NCBI RefSeq assembly: GCF_004681975.1
Contig: NZ_SMLK01000006.1
Coordinates: 124,001 to 188,000, forward strand
Direction of reading: 5' to 3'
DNA: 64,000 nucleotides
Source: Ramlibacter humi
Lineage (GTDB): Bacteria > Pseudomonadota > Gammaproteobacteria > Burkholderiales > Burkholderiaceae_C
Below the pieces are notes generated by a model that was not told the DNA's origin, ran no database searches, and saw only the letters and a list, made by a program, of their open reading frames with translations. Below are positions 26,474-39,825 of the stretch, in pieces (position 1 is the stretch's first letter; each line of letters starts with the position of its first letter). Position numbers and translations under genes: made by a program.

Positions 26474-26542
26474 CCAGCGGCACCTTAGGCTGAGCCACCG
26501 GTGACCGAGGTAGGACGGCGGCGCTTTCGTACACTGGCGCGC

Positions 26543-27034
26543 ATGAGCTCCGTCCACGAACTTCGGCGCATCCTGGGCACCTGCCGCACACTGGCCGTGG
26601 TGGGCCTGTCGCCGCAATGGCACCGCCCGAGTTTCTTCGCGGCCAAGTACATGCAGGCGCACGGCTATCGCATCGTGCCGGTCAATCCATCGGCGCAGGA
26701 AATCCTGGGCGAGCGCTGTTATCCCAGCGTGACCGAAGCGGCGCGGGTGCTGGCGAAAGAAGGCGTGAAGATCGACATGGTGGATTGCTTCCGCCGCAGC
26801 GAAGACATCCCGCCGGTCGCCGACGAGGCCATCGCCATCGGCGCGAAGTGCCTGTGGATGCAACTGGGCGTGGTGAACGAGGCCGCGGCGACGAAGGCAC
26901 GCGCGGCGGGACTCGAAGTCGTGATGGACCGCTGCGTGAAGATCGAACATGCGCGCCTGTTCGGCGGCCTCAACTGGGCCGGCGTGAACACGAAGGTGAT
27001 CTCGTCGCGCCGGCCGCAGCAACTTCCGTACTGA
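26543..27034 (+). CDS. CoA-binding protein (YccU-like)
   Basis: 163 residues of a Rossmann-like CoA-binding domain. The opening RTLAVVGLSPQWHRPSFFAAKYMQAHGYRIVPVNP and the later KIDMVDCFRRSEDIPPVADEAIAIGAKCLWMQLG and VVMDRCVKIEH segments are diagnostic of the YccU/CoA_binding_2 family. These proteins bind CoA or acyl-CoA; their role is not settled. The start at 26543 follows a divergent gap to the GH5 gene, and the stop is one base before the ATG of the sulfhydrylase gene, so the two are co-transcribed. Confidence 0.9.
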   Translation: MSSVHELRRILGTCRTLAVVGLSPQWHRPSFFAAKYMQAHGYRIVPVNPSAQEILGERCYPSVTEAARVLAKEGVKIDMVDCFRRSEDIPPVADEAIAIGAKCLWMQLGVVNEAAATKARAAGLEVVMDRCVKIEHARLFGGLNWAGVNTKVISSRRPQQLPY

Positions 27035-27035
27035 C

Positions 27036-28361
27036 ATGGCGAACCAGGACCGCGACTACGGCTTTGGCACGCGTGCGATCCACGCCGGCGCGACACCCGA
27101 CCCGGTGACCGGCGCGCGCGCCACGCCGATCCACCAGACCACCAGCTTCGTGTTCGACTCGGCCGAGCACGCGGCCAGCCTGTTCAACCTGCAGACCTTC
27201 GGCAACGTCTACTCGCGCATCAGCAACCCGACGGTCGCGGTACTGGAAGAGCGCGTGGCCTCGCTCGAAGGCGGCCGCGCCGCGCTGGCCTGCGCCACCG
27301 GCATGGCGGCGCAGATGACGGCGCTGCTGGCCATCCTGAAGGCCGGCGACCACATCGTCGCTTCGTCCACGCTGTACGGCGGCACCGTCGGCCAGCTGGG
27401 CGTGGGCTTCTCGCGCCTGGGCATCGAGACCACGTTCGTCGATCCTGCCGATCCCGACAACTTCCGCCGTGCCATCCGCCCGCAGACGCGCGCGATCTAC
27501 GGCGAGACGCTGGGCAACCCGCGCGTGAACGTGTTCGACATCGAGCCCGTCGCGGCCATCGCGCACGAACACGGCATCCCGCTGGTGATCGACAACACGG
27601 TCGCGAGTCCCTACCTGTGCAACCCCTTCGCGTTCGGCGCCGACATCGTGGTGCACAGCGCCACCAAGTACCTGGGCGGGCACGGCACCACGATGGCCGG
27701 CGTGGTGGTGGAGTCGGGCAAGTTCGACTGGGGCTCGCCGCTCGCGCGCACGAAGTTCCCCGAGATGTTGGAGCCCAGCCGCGCGTACCACGGCGTGAAG
27801 TTCTACGAGACCTTCGGCGACTTCGGCTACACGATGAAGGCGCGCATGGAGGTCAATCGCACGTTCGGCGGCTCGCTCTCGCCGCTGAACGCGTGGCTGA
27901 TCCTGCAAGGCATCGAGACGCTGCACCTGCGCATGCAGGCGCATTGCCGCAACGCGCTGAAGATCGCGCAGTTCCTCAGCGACCACCCGCACGTCAGCTG
28001 GGTGAACTACCCGGGCCTCGAGTCGTCGCCCGACCACGCGCTGGCGAAAAAGCAGTTCCGCGCCATCGACGGCACGCCGGGCTGCTCGGGCATCCTCACC
28101 TTCGGCATCCGTGCGGCCGATCCCGCGAAGGCGGGCGAGCGCTTCATCGACGCCTGCGAGTTCCTCAGCCACCTGGCCAACATCGGCGACGCCAAGACGC
28201 TGGTCATCCACCCTGCGTCCACCACGCACCGGCAGTTGAGCGAAGAGGAACTGCGGCGCGCGGGCGTGGGCGCCGACATGATCCGCCTGTCCGTCGGCAT
28301 CGAGGACGTGGACGACATCCTCTGGGACATCGACCAGGCGCTGCGCAAGGCCGTGGCCTGA
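27036..28361 (+). CDS. metY: O-acetylhomoserine sulfhydrylase-like PLP enzyme
   Basis: 441 residues of the Cys/Met-metabolism PLP family. Lys211 in VHSATKYLGGHG is the cofactor lysine. YSRISNPTVAVLEERVASLEGG and the Asp of IDNTVASPYLCNPF are expected. The length and the GFGTRAIHAG start fit O-acetylhomoserine aminocarboxypropyltransferase (MetY), which makes homocysteine from O-acetylhomoserine and sulfide; a methionine gamma-lyase-like activity cannot be excluded by sequence alone. It is one base downstream of the CoA-binding gene. Confidence 0.85.
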   Translation: MANQDRDYGFGTRAIHAGATPDPVTGARATPIHQTTSFVFDSAEHAASLFNLQTFGNVYSRISNPTVAVLEERVASLEGGRAALACATGMAAQMTALLAILKAGDHIVASSTLYGGTVGQLGVGFSRLGIETTFVDPADPDNFRRAIRPQTRAIYGETLGNPRVNVFDIEPVAAIAHEHGIPLVIDNTVASPYLCNPFAFGADIVVHSATKYLGGHGTTMAGVVVESGKFDWGSPLARTKFPEMLEPSRAYHGVKFYETFGDFGYTMKARMEVNRTFGGSLSPLNAWLILQGIETLHLRMQAHCRNALKIAQFLSDHPHVSWVNYPGLESSPDHALAKKQFRAIDGTPGCSGILTFGIRAADPAKAGERFIDACEFLSHLANIGDAKTLVIHPASTTHRQLSEEELRRAGVGADMIRLSVGIEDVDDILWDIDQALRKAVA

Positions 28362-28442
28362 CCTGTTTCGAATTGTCAGCGCCGTCCTACGGTGAACGGC
28401 TCAGTCACCGGTCAGACTTCCGGCGATGGGAAAGCATCACCC

Positions 28443-29045
28443 GTGAAGATCCTCGTCGCCGACGACAACCGTGACGCGGCCGACACTCTCTCCATGCTGC
28501 TGGAGATCGAGGGCCACGACGTCACCACCGTGTATGACGGCCGCCAGGCCGCGCAGACAGGCAGCGCTCAGGCGTTCGATGCCGCCATCCTGGACCTGGC
28601 GATGCCGGACATGGACGGCTACACCGCCGGCGCCCGCTTGCGCGCCGCGCGGCCCGGGCTGCTGCTGATCGCGATGTCGGGCCACACGCAGCCCCAGCAC
28701 GTGGACCGCTCACGGCGGGCTGGCTTCAGCTACCACCTGGCCAAGCCGGTGCAGCCGGAACTGGTGATCGGCGCACTGCGGTCCGCCGTCGAGGCGCGCA
28801 CCGGAGGGCTCGCCACACGTTCCGCAGGCGGGCTGGTGCCGGACACGCTGGTGCAGCTGCGCGAGGGCGGGCCGGTGATGATGCTGCAGGCACTCACCGG
28901 CGACGTCGGCCACTGCTCGTGGTTCGACGGCGAGAGGCACCGCCACGGCAGCTTCCTGCGCGACGAGCTGGTGCCGGTGGGCCAGGAGCGCCGCACCTGG
29001 AGCGCCGGCGAGTCCGCCGAAACCGCGCTGCCGCTGGCGCAGTGA
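28443..29045 (+). CDS. Response regulator receiver protein without a known output domain
   Basis: 200 residues from GTG at 28443; a GTG further upstream (28392) would add 17 unlikely residues. Residues 1-120 form a receiver domain: acidic pair in ILVADDN, phospho-accepting Asp51 in AILDLAMPDMDG, the switch Ser in IAMSGHT, and the conserved Lys in YHLAKPV. The remaining 80 residues match no output domain I know and include LVQLREGGPVMMLQALTGDVGHCSWF. It may act by protein contact, like CheY or Spo0F. No cognate kinase is adjacent. Confidence 0.82.
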   Translation: MKILVADDNRDAADTLSMLLEIEGHDVTTVYDGRQAAQTGSAQAFDAAILDLAMPDMDGYTAGARLRAARPGLLLIAMSGHTQPQHVDRSRRAGFSYHLAKPVQPELVIGALRSAVEARTGGLATRSAGGLVPDTLVQLREGGPVMMLQALTGDVGHCSWFDGERHRHGSFLRDELVPVGQERRTWSAGESAETALPLAQ

Positions 29046-29049
29046 CGCT

Positions 29050-29718
29050 TCAGAAAAACACGTTGTAGCGGTTGCCGCGGAAGTCCAGCACCGCGCTTTC
29101 CGGCCGCACTTCCTCCAGCTTCACGCCACTGGCCACCTCCGCGCCTTCGCGCACCACCTGGCCGTTGGCGATCACCATGCGCTGAGACGCGCTGGGCGAG
29201 TACACGCTGCCGCTGATGACGATGCGCGGCGCGTCCGCGGGCAGGCCCTTGACGGGCGGCGGAGGCGGCGCCGTTGCGACGGGGGCCTGGTTGCCAGGCC
29301 GGTTGGCGGTGAACGGCGGCGTGACGTTCGCCGGTGCGGCCACCGGCGCAGGCGCGGGTGCGGCGGCTTGAGCCGGTGCCGGCGCCGGCGCGGGAATCGG
29401 CGCGTTCATCGCGCGCGGTGAATTCACCGTGGATGGTGGCCTTCCGTTCGGCCCGGCGACGTCGGCGGGCGCCGGCGCCGGAACCGGCATGGGCGGCTGC
29501 ACGACGGCCGGCGCCGCTTGCACCACCACCGGCCCGGCACCGGGCTGCACCACCACGGGCGCGGGCGCTGCGGGAACGGGGGCCGGAGCCGGCACGGGCG
29601 CGGTGGCAGCGCCGAACGGGCGGCCGCCGAAAGGCTCGGCCGGCGTCACCTGGGCCGGTGCCGCCGTCGCGGCGAACAGGCCGGCCAGCGCGGCCAGGCT
29701 TGCGAGCGAATTCCTCAT
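29050..29718 (-). CDS. GspB-like type II secretion accessory protein
   Basis: 222 residues. A signal-like N-terminus (RNSLASLAALAGLFAATAAPAQ) is followed by about 120 residues of Pro/Ala/Val-rich spacer. The C-terminal 60 residues (PRIVISGSVYSPSASQRMVI through GVKLEEVRPESAVLDFRGNRYNVFF) match the conserved GspB/PulB C-terminal domain, which in other bacteria helps the GspA ATPase and secretin assembly. No other gsp genes are in the window. GGAG six bases upstream favours the ATG at 29718 over in-frame starts at 29724 and 29730. The stop is four bases from the converging response regulator stop. Confidence 0.78.
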   Translation of the reverse strand: MRNSLASLAALAGLFAATAAPAQVTPAEPFGGRPFGAATAPVPAPAPVPAAPAPVVVQPGAGPVVVQAAPAVVQPPMPVPAPAPADVAGPNGRPPSTVNSPRAMNAPIPAPAPAPAQAAAPAPAPVAAPANVTPPFTANRPGNQAPVATAPPPPPVKGLPADAPRIVISGSVYSPSASQRMVIANGQVVREGAEVASGVKLEEVRPESAVLDFRGNRYNVFF

Positions 29719-29758
29719 GCACATCTCCAACGGGCTGCCTCGGCCGCCGGCGAATGCT

Positions 29759-30853
29759 TCAGCCGTTGCGGCGCAGCCAGGCGAACAAGCCCGCCACGGG
29801 CTGCCCCTGGTCGATCCTCAGGGGATGGCGCTGCACCGCGTGTAGTTCGAAACCGCATTGGCCCGCCAGCGTCCGGATGTAACGCTCCGAATGCGCGTAC
29901 CGCAGGCTCATGCGCAGCTCGAACGCATGAGGCTCATCCGCCTGCTCGACCGAGAAAGAAAACTCGCCGCCCGGCCGCAGCACCCGCGCGGCCTGCGCGA
30001 AAACGGCTTCCAGCGCGCCGACGTAGATGAACACGTCGGCCGCCAGCACCAGGTCCAGCGATGCGGCGGGCATCGACGACAGGACCTCGACGGCCTCGCC
30101 TTGCCGCACCTCGTCGTAGAGGCCGCCGGCGCGGGCGCGCTGCACCATGTTGGCGGACAGGTCTACGCCCGTGAGCCGTTCGCACAGTGGCCGCAGCAGC
30201 GGCGCGGCCAGTCCCGTGCCGCAGCCCAGGTCCAGCGCCGCGCCGTACCGATCGCGCGAAAGGCCGGCCACGAGGATCTCCGGCCCGCGGTACTGCAACG
30301 CGCCCGCCAGGTGCTGTTCGAAGCCGTCGGCGTAGCTGTCGAACAGCTGCTCGACGTACCCGCGCGGCGGCGCAGCCGGCGCGTCTGCGCCCGAAACGCC
30401 GGCGAGGTAGTAGTTCACGAGCGAAGCGTCGGCGCCGGTTTCCAGCGCACGGCGGAACGACGACGCGGCGGCTTCACGCCGGCCGGCTTCGCGCTCCAGC
30501 GTGCCGCGCAGCGTCCACGCCGCCGCGTTGCGGGCGTCGATCGACAGCGAGCGGATCACGCACTCCAGTGCCGGCTGCGCACGCCCCAGCTCCGCCAGCG
30601 CCGCCGACAGCTGCGCCAGCGCCTCGGCGTTGTCCGGCTCCTGCGCCAGCGCTTCCTGCAGCAGTTCCGCGGCTTCCTCCGCACGGCCCAGCTTGAGCAC
30701 GGTGGCGCCCAGGTTGGTCAGCGTCGAAGGCCGCCCCGGCACCAGCGCCAGCGAGGCGGCGAAAGCGCGCTCCGCGGCGGCCCAGCGGCCGGCCTGGTAG
30801 TGGGCCAGGCCCTGCAGAAAGAAGGCCTTGGCCTGTTCGAACGTCGCATCCAT
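29759..30853 (-). CDS. TPR-repeat SAM-dependent methyltransferase
   Basis: 364 residues. Residues 1-150 contain four or so tetratricopeptide repeats (AHYQAGRWAAAERAFAASLAL, LGRAEEAAELLQEALAQEPDN and similar). Residues 165-330 hold a class I methyltransferase: ALDLGCGTGLAAPLL (motif I), LTGVDLSANMVQRA, LVLAADVFIYVG and RVLRPGGEFSFSVE. The YVEQLFDSYADGFEQHL linker before it is typical of a family found widely in Proteobacteria and used in cell-surface or lipid modification, whose substrate is not known. It is divergent from hemE with 39 bases between the starts. Confidence 0.86.
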   Translation of the reverse strand: MDATFEQAKAFFLQGLAHYQAGRWAAAERAFAASLALVPGRPSTLTNLGATVLKLGRAEEAAELLQEALAQEPDNAEALAQLSAALAELGRAQPALECVIRSLSIDARNAAAWTLRGTLEREAGRREAAASSFRRALETGADASLVNYYLAGVSGADAPAAPPRGYVEQLFDSYADGFEQHLAGALQYRGPEILVAGLSRDRYGAALDLGCGTGLAAPLLRPLCERLTGVDLSANMVQRARAGGLYDEVRQGEAVEVLSSMPAASLDLVLAADVFIYVGALEAVFAQAARVLRPGGEFSFSVEQADEPHAFELRMSLRYAHSERYIRTLAGQCGFELHAVQRHPLRIDQGQPVAGLFAWLRRNG

Positions 30854-30892
30854 CGCGGCGGATCATAGGACCCGCCCTGCGACAATCGCGCG

Positions 30893-31984
30893 ATGCCTTT
30901 CGCCCCGCTGAAGAACGACACCTTCCTGCGCGCCTGCCTGCGGCAGGCCACGCCGTACACGCCGCTGTGGCTGATGCGGCAGGCGGGGCGCTACCTGCCG
31001 GAATACCGCGCCACCCGCGCCAAGGCGGGCAGCTTCATGGGGCTGGCCACCGACGTGGACTTCGCCACCGAAGTGACCCTGCAGCCGCTGGAGCGTTACG
31101 CGCTGGACGCGGCCATCCTGTTCTCCGACATCCTCACCGTGCCCGATGCGATGGGCCTGGGCCTGTCGTTCGCCGAAGGCGAGGGCCCGCGCTTCGCCTC
31201 GCCGGTGCGCGACGAGGCCGCGGTCGGGCAGCTGGCGGTGCCGGACCTGGAGAAGCTGCGCTACGTGTTCGACGCGGTCACATCCATCCGCCGCGCGCTG
31301 GACGGCCGGGTGCCGCTGATCGGTTTCTCCGGCAGTCCGTGGACCCTGGCCTGCTACATGGTGGAAGGCCGCGGCTCCGACGACTACCGGCTGGTGAAGT
31401 CCATGCTGTACGGCCGGCCCGACCTGATGCACCGGATGCTGGCGGTGAACGCCGACGCCGTGGCGGCTTACCTCAACGCCCAGATCGAAGCCGGCGCGCA
31501 GGCCGTGATGGTGTTCGACAGCTGGGGCGGCGTGCTGGCCGACGGCGCGTTCCAGGAATTCAGCCTGGCCTATATCGCCCGCGTGCTGTCGCAACTCAAG
31601 CGGGAGCACGAGGGCGCGGTCATCCCGCGCATCGTGTTCACCAAAGGCGGCGGCCCGTGGCTGGAGCAGATGGCCGGGCTGGATTGCGACGTGCTGGGCG
31701 TCGACTGGACCGTGAACCTGGGCCGCGCGCGGCAACTGGTGGGCGGCAGCAAGGCACTGCAGGGCAACCTGGACCCCAACGTGCTGTTCGCGCCGCCCGA
31801 GCGCATCGACGAACAGGTGCGTTCGGTGCTGGCCAGCTTCGGCGCGCCCCACACCGGCCCGGGCGCCGGCCCCACGCACGTGTTCAACCTGGGGCACGGC
31901 ATCAGCCAGCACACCCCGCCGGAGCACGTGCAAGTGCTGGTGGAAGCGGTGCACCGGCACTCCGCCCGGAAGGTGTTGGCCTGA
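30893..31984 (+). CDS. hemE: Uroporphyrinogen decarboxylase
   Basis: 363 residues, the normal length. The N-terminal signature [15 protein letters not shown] and the second motif [16 protein letters not shown] are diagnostic. Asp in [17 protein letters not shown] and His in [15 protein letters not shown] complete the active site. It removes four carboxyl groups from uroporphyrinogen III to give coproporphyrinogen III in heme synthesis. It is followed by a 342-bp gap and priA, a pairing common in Burkholderiales. Confidence 0.97.
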   Translation: MPFAPLKNDTFLRACLRQATPYTPLWLMRQAGRYLPEYRATRAKAGSFMGLATDVDFATEVTLQPLERYALDAAILFSDILTVPDAMGLGLSFAEGEGPRFASPVRDEAAVGQLAVPDLEKLRYVFDAVTSIRRALDGRVPLIGFSGSPWTLACYMVEGRGSDDYRLVKSMLYGRPDLMHRMLAVNADAVAAYLNAQIEAGAQAVMVFDSWGGVLADGAFQEFSLAYIARVLSQLKREHEGAVIPRIVFTKGGGPWLEQMAGLDCDVLGVDWTVNLGRARQLVGGSKALQGNLDPNVLFAPPERIDEQVRSVLASFGAPHTGPGAGPTHVFNLGHGISQHTPPEHVQVLVEAVHRHSARKVLA

Positions 31985-32045
31985 GCCCGCGTCATTGGTG
32001 AATACCCTAGTGGACGTCAGGCCAAATACCGGCGGTCGCCTTGAC

Positions 32046-32054
32046 TTATGCACA
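32046..32054 (+). promoter_or_regulatory. DnaA-box-like site
   Basis: TTATGCACA matches the TTATNCACA DnaA box consensus at every position. It lies 62 bases after the hemE stop. Confidence 0.5.
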
Positions 32055-32233
32055 AAAACCGTGTTGCGGCGCAATGCATCCCGCGAAGTGGGTCCGGATG
32101 GGCTGCTCAACCGGTAGTTTTGCTAAGTGCTTGATTTCATTAGGTACCGCCGAGTGCCGCTTTTCCGGGCAGCGCAGCCAAACCCTTGATTTTCCGGGCC
32201 TCGCGCCGCTCCCCGGGTGAGCTGTCAACAAAG

Positions 32234-32242
32234 TTATCCACA
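32234..32242 (+). promoter_or_regulatory. Perfect DnaA box
   Basis: TTATCCACA is the strongest DnaA box sequence. It lies 85 bases before the priA start, in the same orientation as the other copy at 32046, and may tie priA expression to DnaA activity. Confidence 0.55.
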
Positions 32243-32326
32243 GAAAATCTGAACAGCGGCAAAGGCCTTGGAAATCAAGGACTTGGGTGCCATTCCAAAG
32301 CTGAACATGAGGAGTTCGTTGCAACG

Positions 32327-36980
<4,654 letters not shown>

Positions 36981-37006
36981 CCCCCAAACTCCCGTACGCA
37001 GAGTAC

Positions 37007-37079
37007 GCGGAGCAAGCGCAGAGGCCGCGGAGAAGAAACCTTTTGAAGGTCTCCTCCGCGGCCTCTGCGCTTGCTCCGC
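37007..37079. repeat. Perfect 26-bp inverted repeat with nested hairpin
   Basis: Arms 37007-37032 and 37054-37079 are exact reverse complements (26 bp each) around a 21-base spacer, which itself contains ACCTT-TTG-AAGGT (38038-type inner stem at 37038-37050). Left of the first arm the motif cgcagagtacgc repeats the same purine-rich style. It lies between the converging dolP and oxidoreductase genes, so it can end transcription both ways, but its length and GC-rich repeated wording resemble a dispersed REP- or MITE-like element. Confidence 0.75.
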
Positions 37080-37103
37080 GCTCTCCGCGCAAGGGTGTCC
37101 GCT

Positions 37104-38006
37104 TTACTTCAGCCGCTTGATCAGCGAAGAAGTGTCCCAGCGGCCGCCGCCCAGCTGCTGCACGTCGGCGTAGAACTGATCCACCAGCGCGGTGACCGGC
37201 AGGCGCGCGCCGTTGCGCTTGGCTTCGTCCAGTACCAGGCCCAGGTCCTTGCGCATCCAGTCCACCGCGAAGCCGAAGTCGAACTTGCCGGCGATCATGG
37301 TCTTGCCGCGGTTGTCCATCTGCCAGCTTTGCGCGGCGCCCTTGCCGATCACTTCCAGCACCTGCTCCATGTCCAGGCCGGCCTTCTGGCCAAAGGCGAT
37401 GGCCTCGGACAGGCCCTGCACCAGGCCCGCGATGCAGATCTGGTTGACCATCTTGGCGAGCTGGCCGGCGCCGCTGGCGCCCAGCAGCGTGAACGCGCGC
37501 GAGAAAGCCATCGCCACCGGCTTGGCCGACTCGAACGACGCCGCATCGCCGCCGCACATGACGGTGAGCATGCCGTTCTGCGCGCCCGCCTGGCCGCCGG
37601 ACACGGGCGCGTCGACGAATTGCAGGCCCTTGGCCTTCGCGGCGGCCGACAGTTCGCGCGCGACGTTGGCCGATGCGGTGGTGTGGTCCACGAAGACCGC
37701 GCCGGCCTTCATGCCCGCCAGCGCGCCGTCATCGCCCAGCACCACCGACCGCAGGTCGTCGTCGTTGCCCACGCAGCAGAACACGAAGTCACAGCCGGCC
37801 ACCGCTTCGCGCGGCGTGGGCGCGGCCCTGCCCTTGAACTCATCGGTCCAGGCCTTGGCCTTGGCCGCGCTGCGGTTGTAGACCGTCACGTCGTGGCCGG
37901 CCAGCGCCAGGTGGCCGGCCATCGGGAAGCCCATCACGCCGAGGCCGAGGAAGGCCACCTTGCGCGGGGTCGTGGAGTCGTACGTCTTCGGGTTGGTGCT
38001 GGGCAT
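37104..38006 (-). CDS. NAD(P)-dependent beta-hydroxyacid dehydrogenase (GarR/3-HIBADH family)
   Basis: 300 residues. The dinucleotide motif VAFLGLGVMGFPMAGHLALAGHDVTVYNR opens the protein. DAPVSGGQAGAQNGMLTVMCGG is the substrate-binding segment and GQLAKMVNQICIAGLVQGLSEA carries the catalytic lysine. It would interconvert 3-hydroxy acids and semialdehydes, such as tartronate semialdehyde/glycerate or 3-hydroxyisobutyrate. No glycolate or valine degradation genes flank it, so the substrate is open. Confidence 0.9.
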   Translation of the reverse strand: MPSTNPKTYDSTTPRKVAFLGLGVMGFPMAGHLALAGHDVTVYNRSAAKAKAWTDEFKGRAAPTPREAVAGCDFVFCCVGNDDDLRSVVLGDDGALAGMKAGAVFVDHTTASANVARELSAAAKAKGLQFVDAPVSGGQAGAQNGMLTVMCGGDAASFESAKPVAMAFSRAFTLLGASGAGQLAKMVNQICIAGLVQGLSEAIAFGQKAGLDMEQVLEVIGKGAAQSWQMDNRGKTMIAGKFDFGFAVDWMRKDLGLVLDEAKRNGARLPVTALVDQFYADVQQLGGGRWDTSSLIKRLK

Positions 38007-38051
38007 GGGGGTCTCGGGTGTTGCGGATGGCCTGGGCCGGAATCGCGGATT

Positions 38052-38465
38052 CTAGGCACGCGCCTGCGGACGGGCGCGGTCCTGCAAGGCGTACTGCGCC
38101 AGCCCGTTGCCGAACGACCAGTTCTCGCGCAGCGTCTCGACGAGGTTGATGATCACGTCGGCCGCGGCGAACGATGCTTGCGCCGCGATGCCGTGCGCGA
38201 TTCGCTCGTAGAGCGCTTCCTTCACGCCGACCGTGCGTCCCGGCGCGCAGAAGATCTGCACGAACAGCACCCGGTCGGAATGCTGCACGCCCAGGAACTG
38301 CGGCGTGCACACGATCTCGCCGGGCGGGCGGCGTGCGACCACCTGGAACATGTCGTCTTGCGGCACGTTGAAGACTTCGACCATCGACTGGTGGACGGTG
38401 CGCGAGATGGCCGCGACTTCGGTTGGCGAAGTGGCGGCGGGCAGGTCGATGCGGACGAGGGGCAT
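38052..38465 (-). CDS. Tautomerase-family protein
   Basis: 137 residues. The mature N-terminal proline (MPLVRIDLPAA) is the catalytic base of the tautomerase superfamily, and the two-half length of about 130 residues fits the fused-subunit type (AISRTVHQSMVEVFNVPQDDMFQVV, then FCAPGRTVGVKEALYERIAHGI). The natural substrate is unknown. AAAGGAGA precedes the ATG at 38465. It lies upstream of the beta-hydroxyacid dehydrogenase gene on the same strand. Confidence 0.83.
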   Translation of the reverse strand: MPLVRIDLPAATSPTEVAAISRTVHQSMVEVFNVPQDDMFQVVARRPPGEIVCTPQFLGVQHSDRVLFVQIFCAPGRTVGVKEALYERIAHGIAAQASFAAADVIINLVETLRENWSFGNGLAQYALQDRARPQARA

Positions 38466-38609
38466 GGCGGTTTCTCCTTTGGGAGGGGAGACTGTGCCCG
38501 CAGCGCCGGCGTGGGGAAATGGCATGCGGCGCATAACCGCTTTGCGCGGAATGGAAGGCCGGAGAGCCCCCACCCAACCTTCCCCCGGAGGGGAGGGAGG
38601 AAGCAAACA

Positions 38610-38634
38610 AAACGCCCGCGCGAGGCGGGCGTTT
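38610..38634 (-). terminator. Rho-independent terminator of pilU
   Basis: A perfect 10-bp stem AAACGCCCGC/GCGGGCGTTT with a 5-base loop lies 18 bases beyond the pilU stop. Read on the minus strand it is followed by TTGTTTGC, a T-rich tail. Confidence 0.8.
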
Positions 38635-38651
38635 GCGAAGGCGTGAGGCCC

Positions 38652-39788
38652 TCAGACGATGGCGAGGTTCTCGGTACCCGAAGCCAGGTCCTGCGTCTTC
38701 GCGCGCTGGCTGTTCAGCTTGATCTGCAGGCGCAGGTCGTTCACCGAGTCGGCGTTGCGCAGCGCGTCTTCGTAGCTGATGAGGTTGTTCTCGAAGGCGT
38801 CGAACAGGGCCTGGTCGAAGGTCTGCATGCCCAGGTTGCGGCTCTTCTTCATGATCTCCTTGATCTCGGTGACCTCGCCCTTGAAGATCAGGTCGCTGAT
38901 CAGCGGGCTGTTCAGCATGATCTCCACCATGGCCTGGCGGCCCTTGCCGTCCTGCTTGGGCACCAGGCGCTGCGAGATCATGGCCTTCAGGTTCAGCGAC
39001 AGGTCCATCAGCAGCTGGGCGCGGCGCTCTTCCGGGAAGAAGTTGATCACGCGGTCGAGCGCCTGGTTGGCGCTGTTGGCGTGCAGAGTGGCCATGCAAA
39101 GGTGGCCGGTCTCGGCGAAGGCGATGGCGTGTTCCATGGTCTCGCGATCGCGGATCTCGCCCATCAGGATGACGTCGGGCGCCTGGCGCAGCGTGTTCTT
39201 CAGCGCGGCTTCCCAGTTGTCGGTGTCCAGGCCCACTTCGCGCTGCGTGATCACGCAGTTCTTGTGCGGGTGCACGAATTCCACCGGGTCTTCGATGGTG
39301 ATGATGTGGCCGTAGCTGCTCTCGTTGCGCCAGTCGATCATGGCGGCCAGCGTCGTGGACTTGCCCGAGCCCGTGGCGCCCACCAGCACCACCAGGCCGC
39401 GCTTGGCCATCACCACTTCCTTGAGCACCTGCGGCACGCCCAGCTTGTCGATGGTGGGCAGGTTCTGCGGAATGACCCGCAGCACCATGCCGACCTTGCC
39501 CTGCTGCACGAACGCATTGACGCGGAAGCGGCCGACGCCGGGCGGCGAGATGGCGAAGTTGCACTCCTTGGTGCGCTCGAACTCCGACGCCTGCTTGTCG
39601 TTCATGATCGAACGCGCCAGCGCCAGCGTGTGCCCGGCGGTCAGCGGCTGCGGCGAGACCTTGGTGACCTTGCCGTCGACCTTGATGGCCGGCGGGAAGT
39701 CGCCCGTGATGAACAGGTCGCTGCCGTTGCGGCTGATCATCAGCTTGAGCAGGTCGTTGATGAATTTACTGGCCTGGTCTCTTTCCAT
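38652..39788 (-). CDS. pilU: Type IV pilus retraction ATPase PilU
   Basis: 378 residues of the PilT/PilU GspE-like family. Walker A GATGSGKST, the Asp box ITIEDPVEFVHPHK, Walker B DVILMGEIRDRETM and the His box AETGHLCMATLHANS are all present. The PilT-specific AIRNLIRE motif is replaced by NSPLISDLIFKGE, which marks PilU. It assists PilT in pilus retraction and twitching. It is directly downstream of pilT with a 37-base gap. Confidence 0.94.
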   Translation of the reverse strand: MERDQASKFINDLLKLMISRNGSDLFITGDFPPAIKVDGKVTKVSPQPLTAGHTLALARSIMNDKQASEFERTKECNFAISPPGVGRFRVNAFVQQGKVGMVLRVIPQNLPTIDKLGVPQVLKEVVMAKRGLVVLVGATGSGKSTTLAAMIDWRNESSYGHIITIEDPVEFVHPHKNCVITQREVGLDTDNWEAALKNTLRQAPDVILMGEIRDRETMEHAIAFAETGHLCMATLHANSANQALDRVINFFPEERRAQLLMDLSLNLKAMISQRLVPKQDGKGRQAMVEIMLNSPLISDLIFKGEVTEIKEIMKKSRNLGMQTFDQALFDAFENNLISYEDALRNADSVNDLRLQIKLNSQRAKTQDLASGTENLAIV

Positions 39789-39825
39789 GGTCGCTTCCTT
39801 CGGGGGCGCGAAAGGTGGCCGGGGC

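Larger units (their letters stand above)
31985..32326. promoter_or_regulatory. Gene-free region between hemE and priA
   Basis: This 342-bp gap has lower GC than its flanks and holds no convincing gene. It contains two consensus DnaA boxes (annotated separately), two direct copies of TTTTCCGGGC at 32161-32170 and 32190-32199, and a small hairpin CCTTG-GAAAT-CAAGG at 32266-32280. The priA promoter should lie here. The ATG of priA at 32327 has AGGAG some 12 bases upstream. Confidence 0.5.

Noticed and set aside
24143-26488. 781-residue plus-strand open frame opposite the GH5 gene
   Set aside because: The minus-strand protein has a lipobox and both catalytic glutamates; the opposite frame is low-complexity.
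32046-32242. Possible chromosomal replication origin
   Set aside because: Only two DnaA boxes are present, without an AT-rich unwinding region or a nearby dnaA or dnaN gene.
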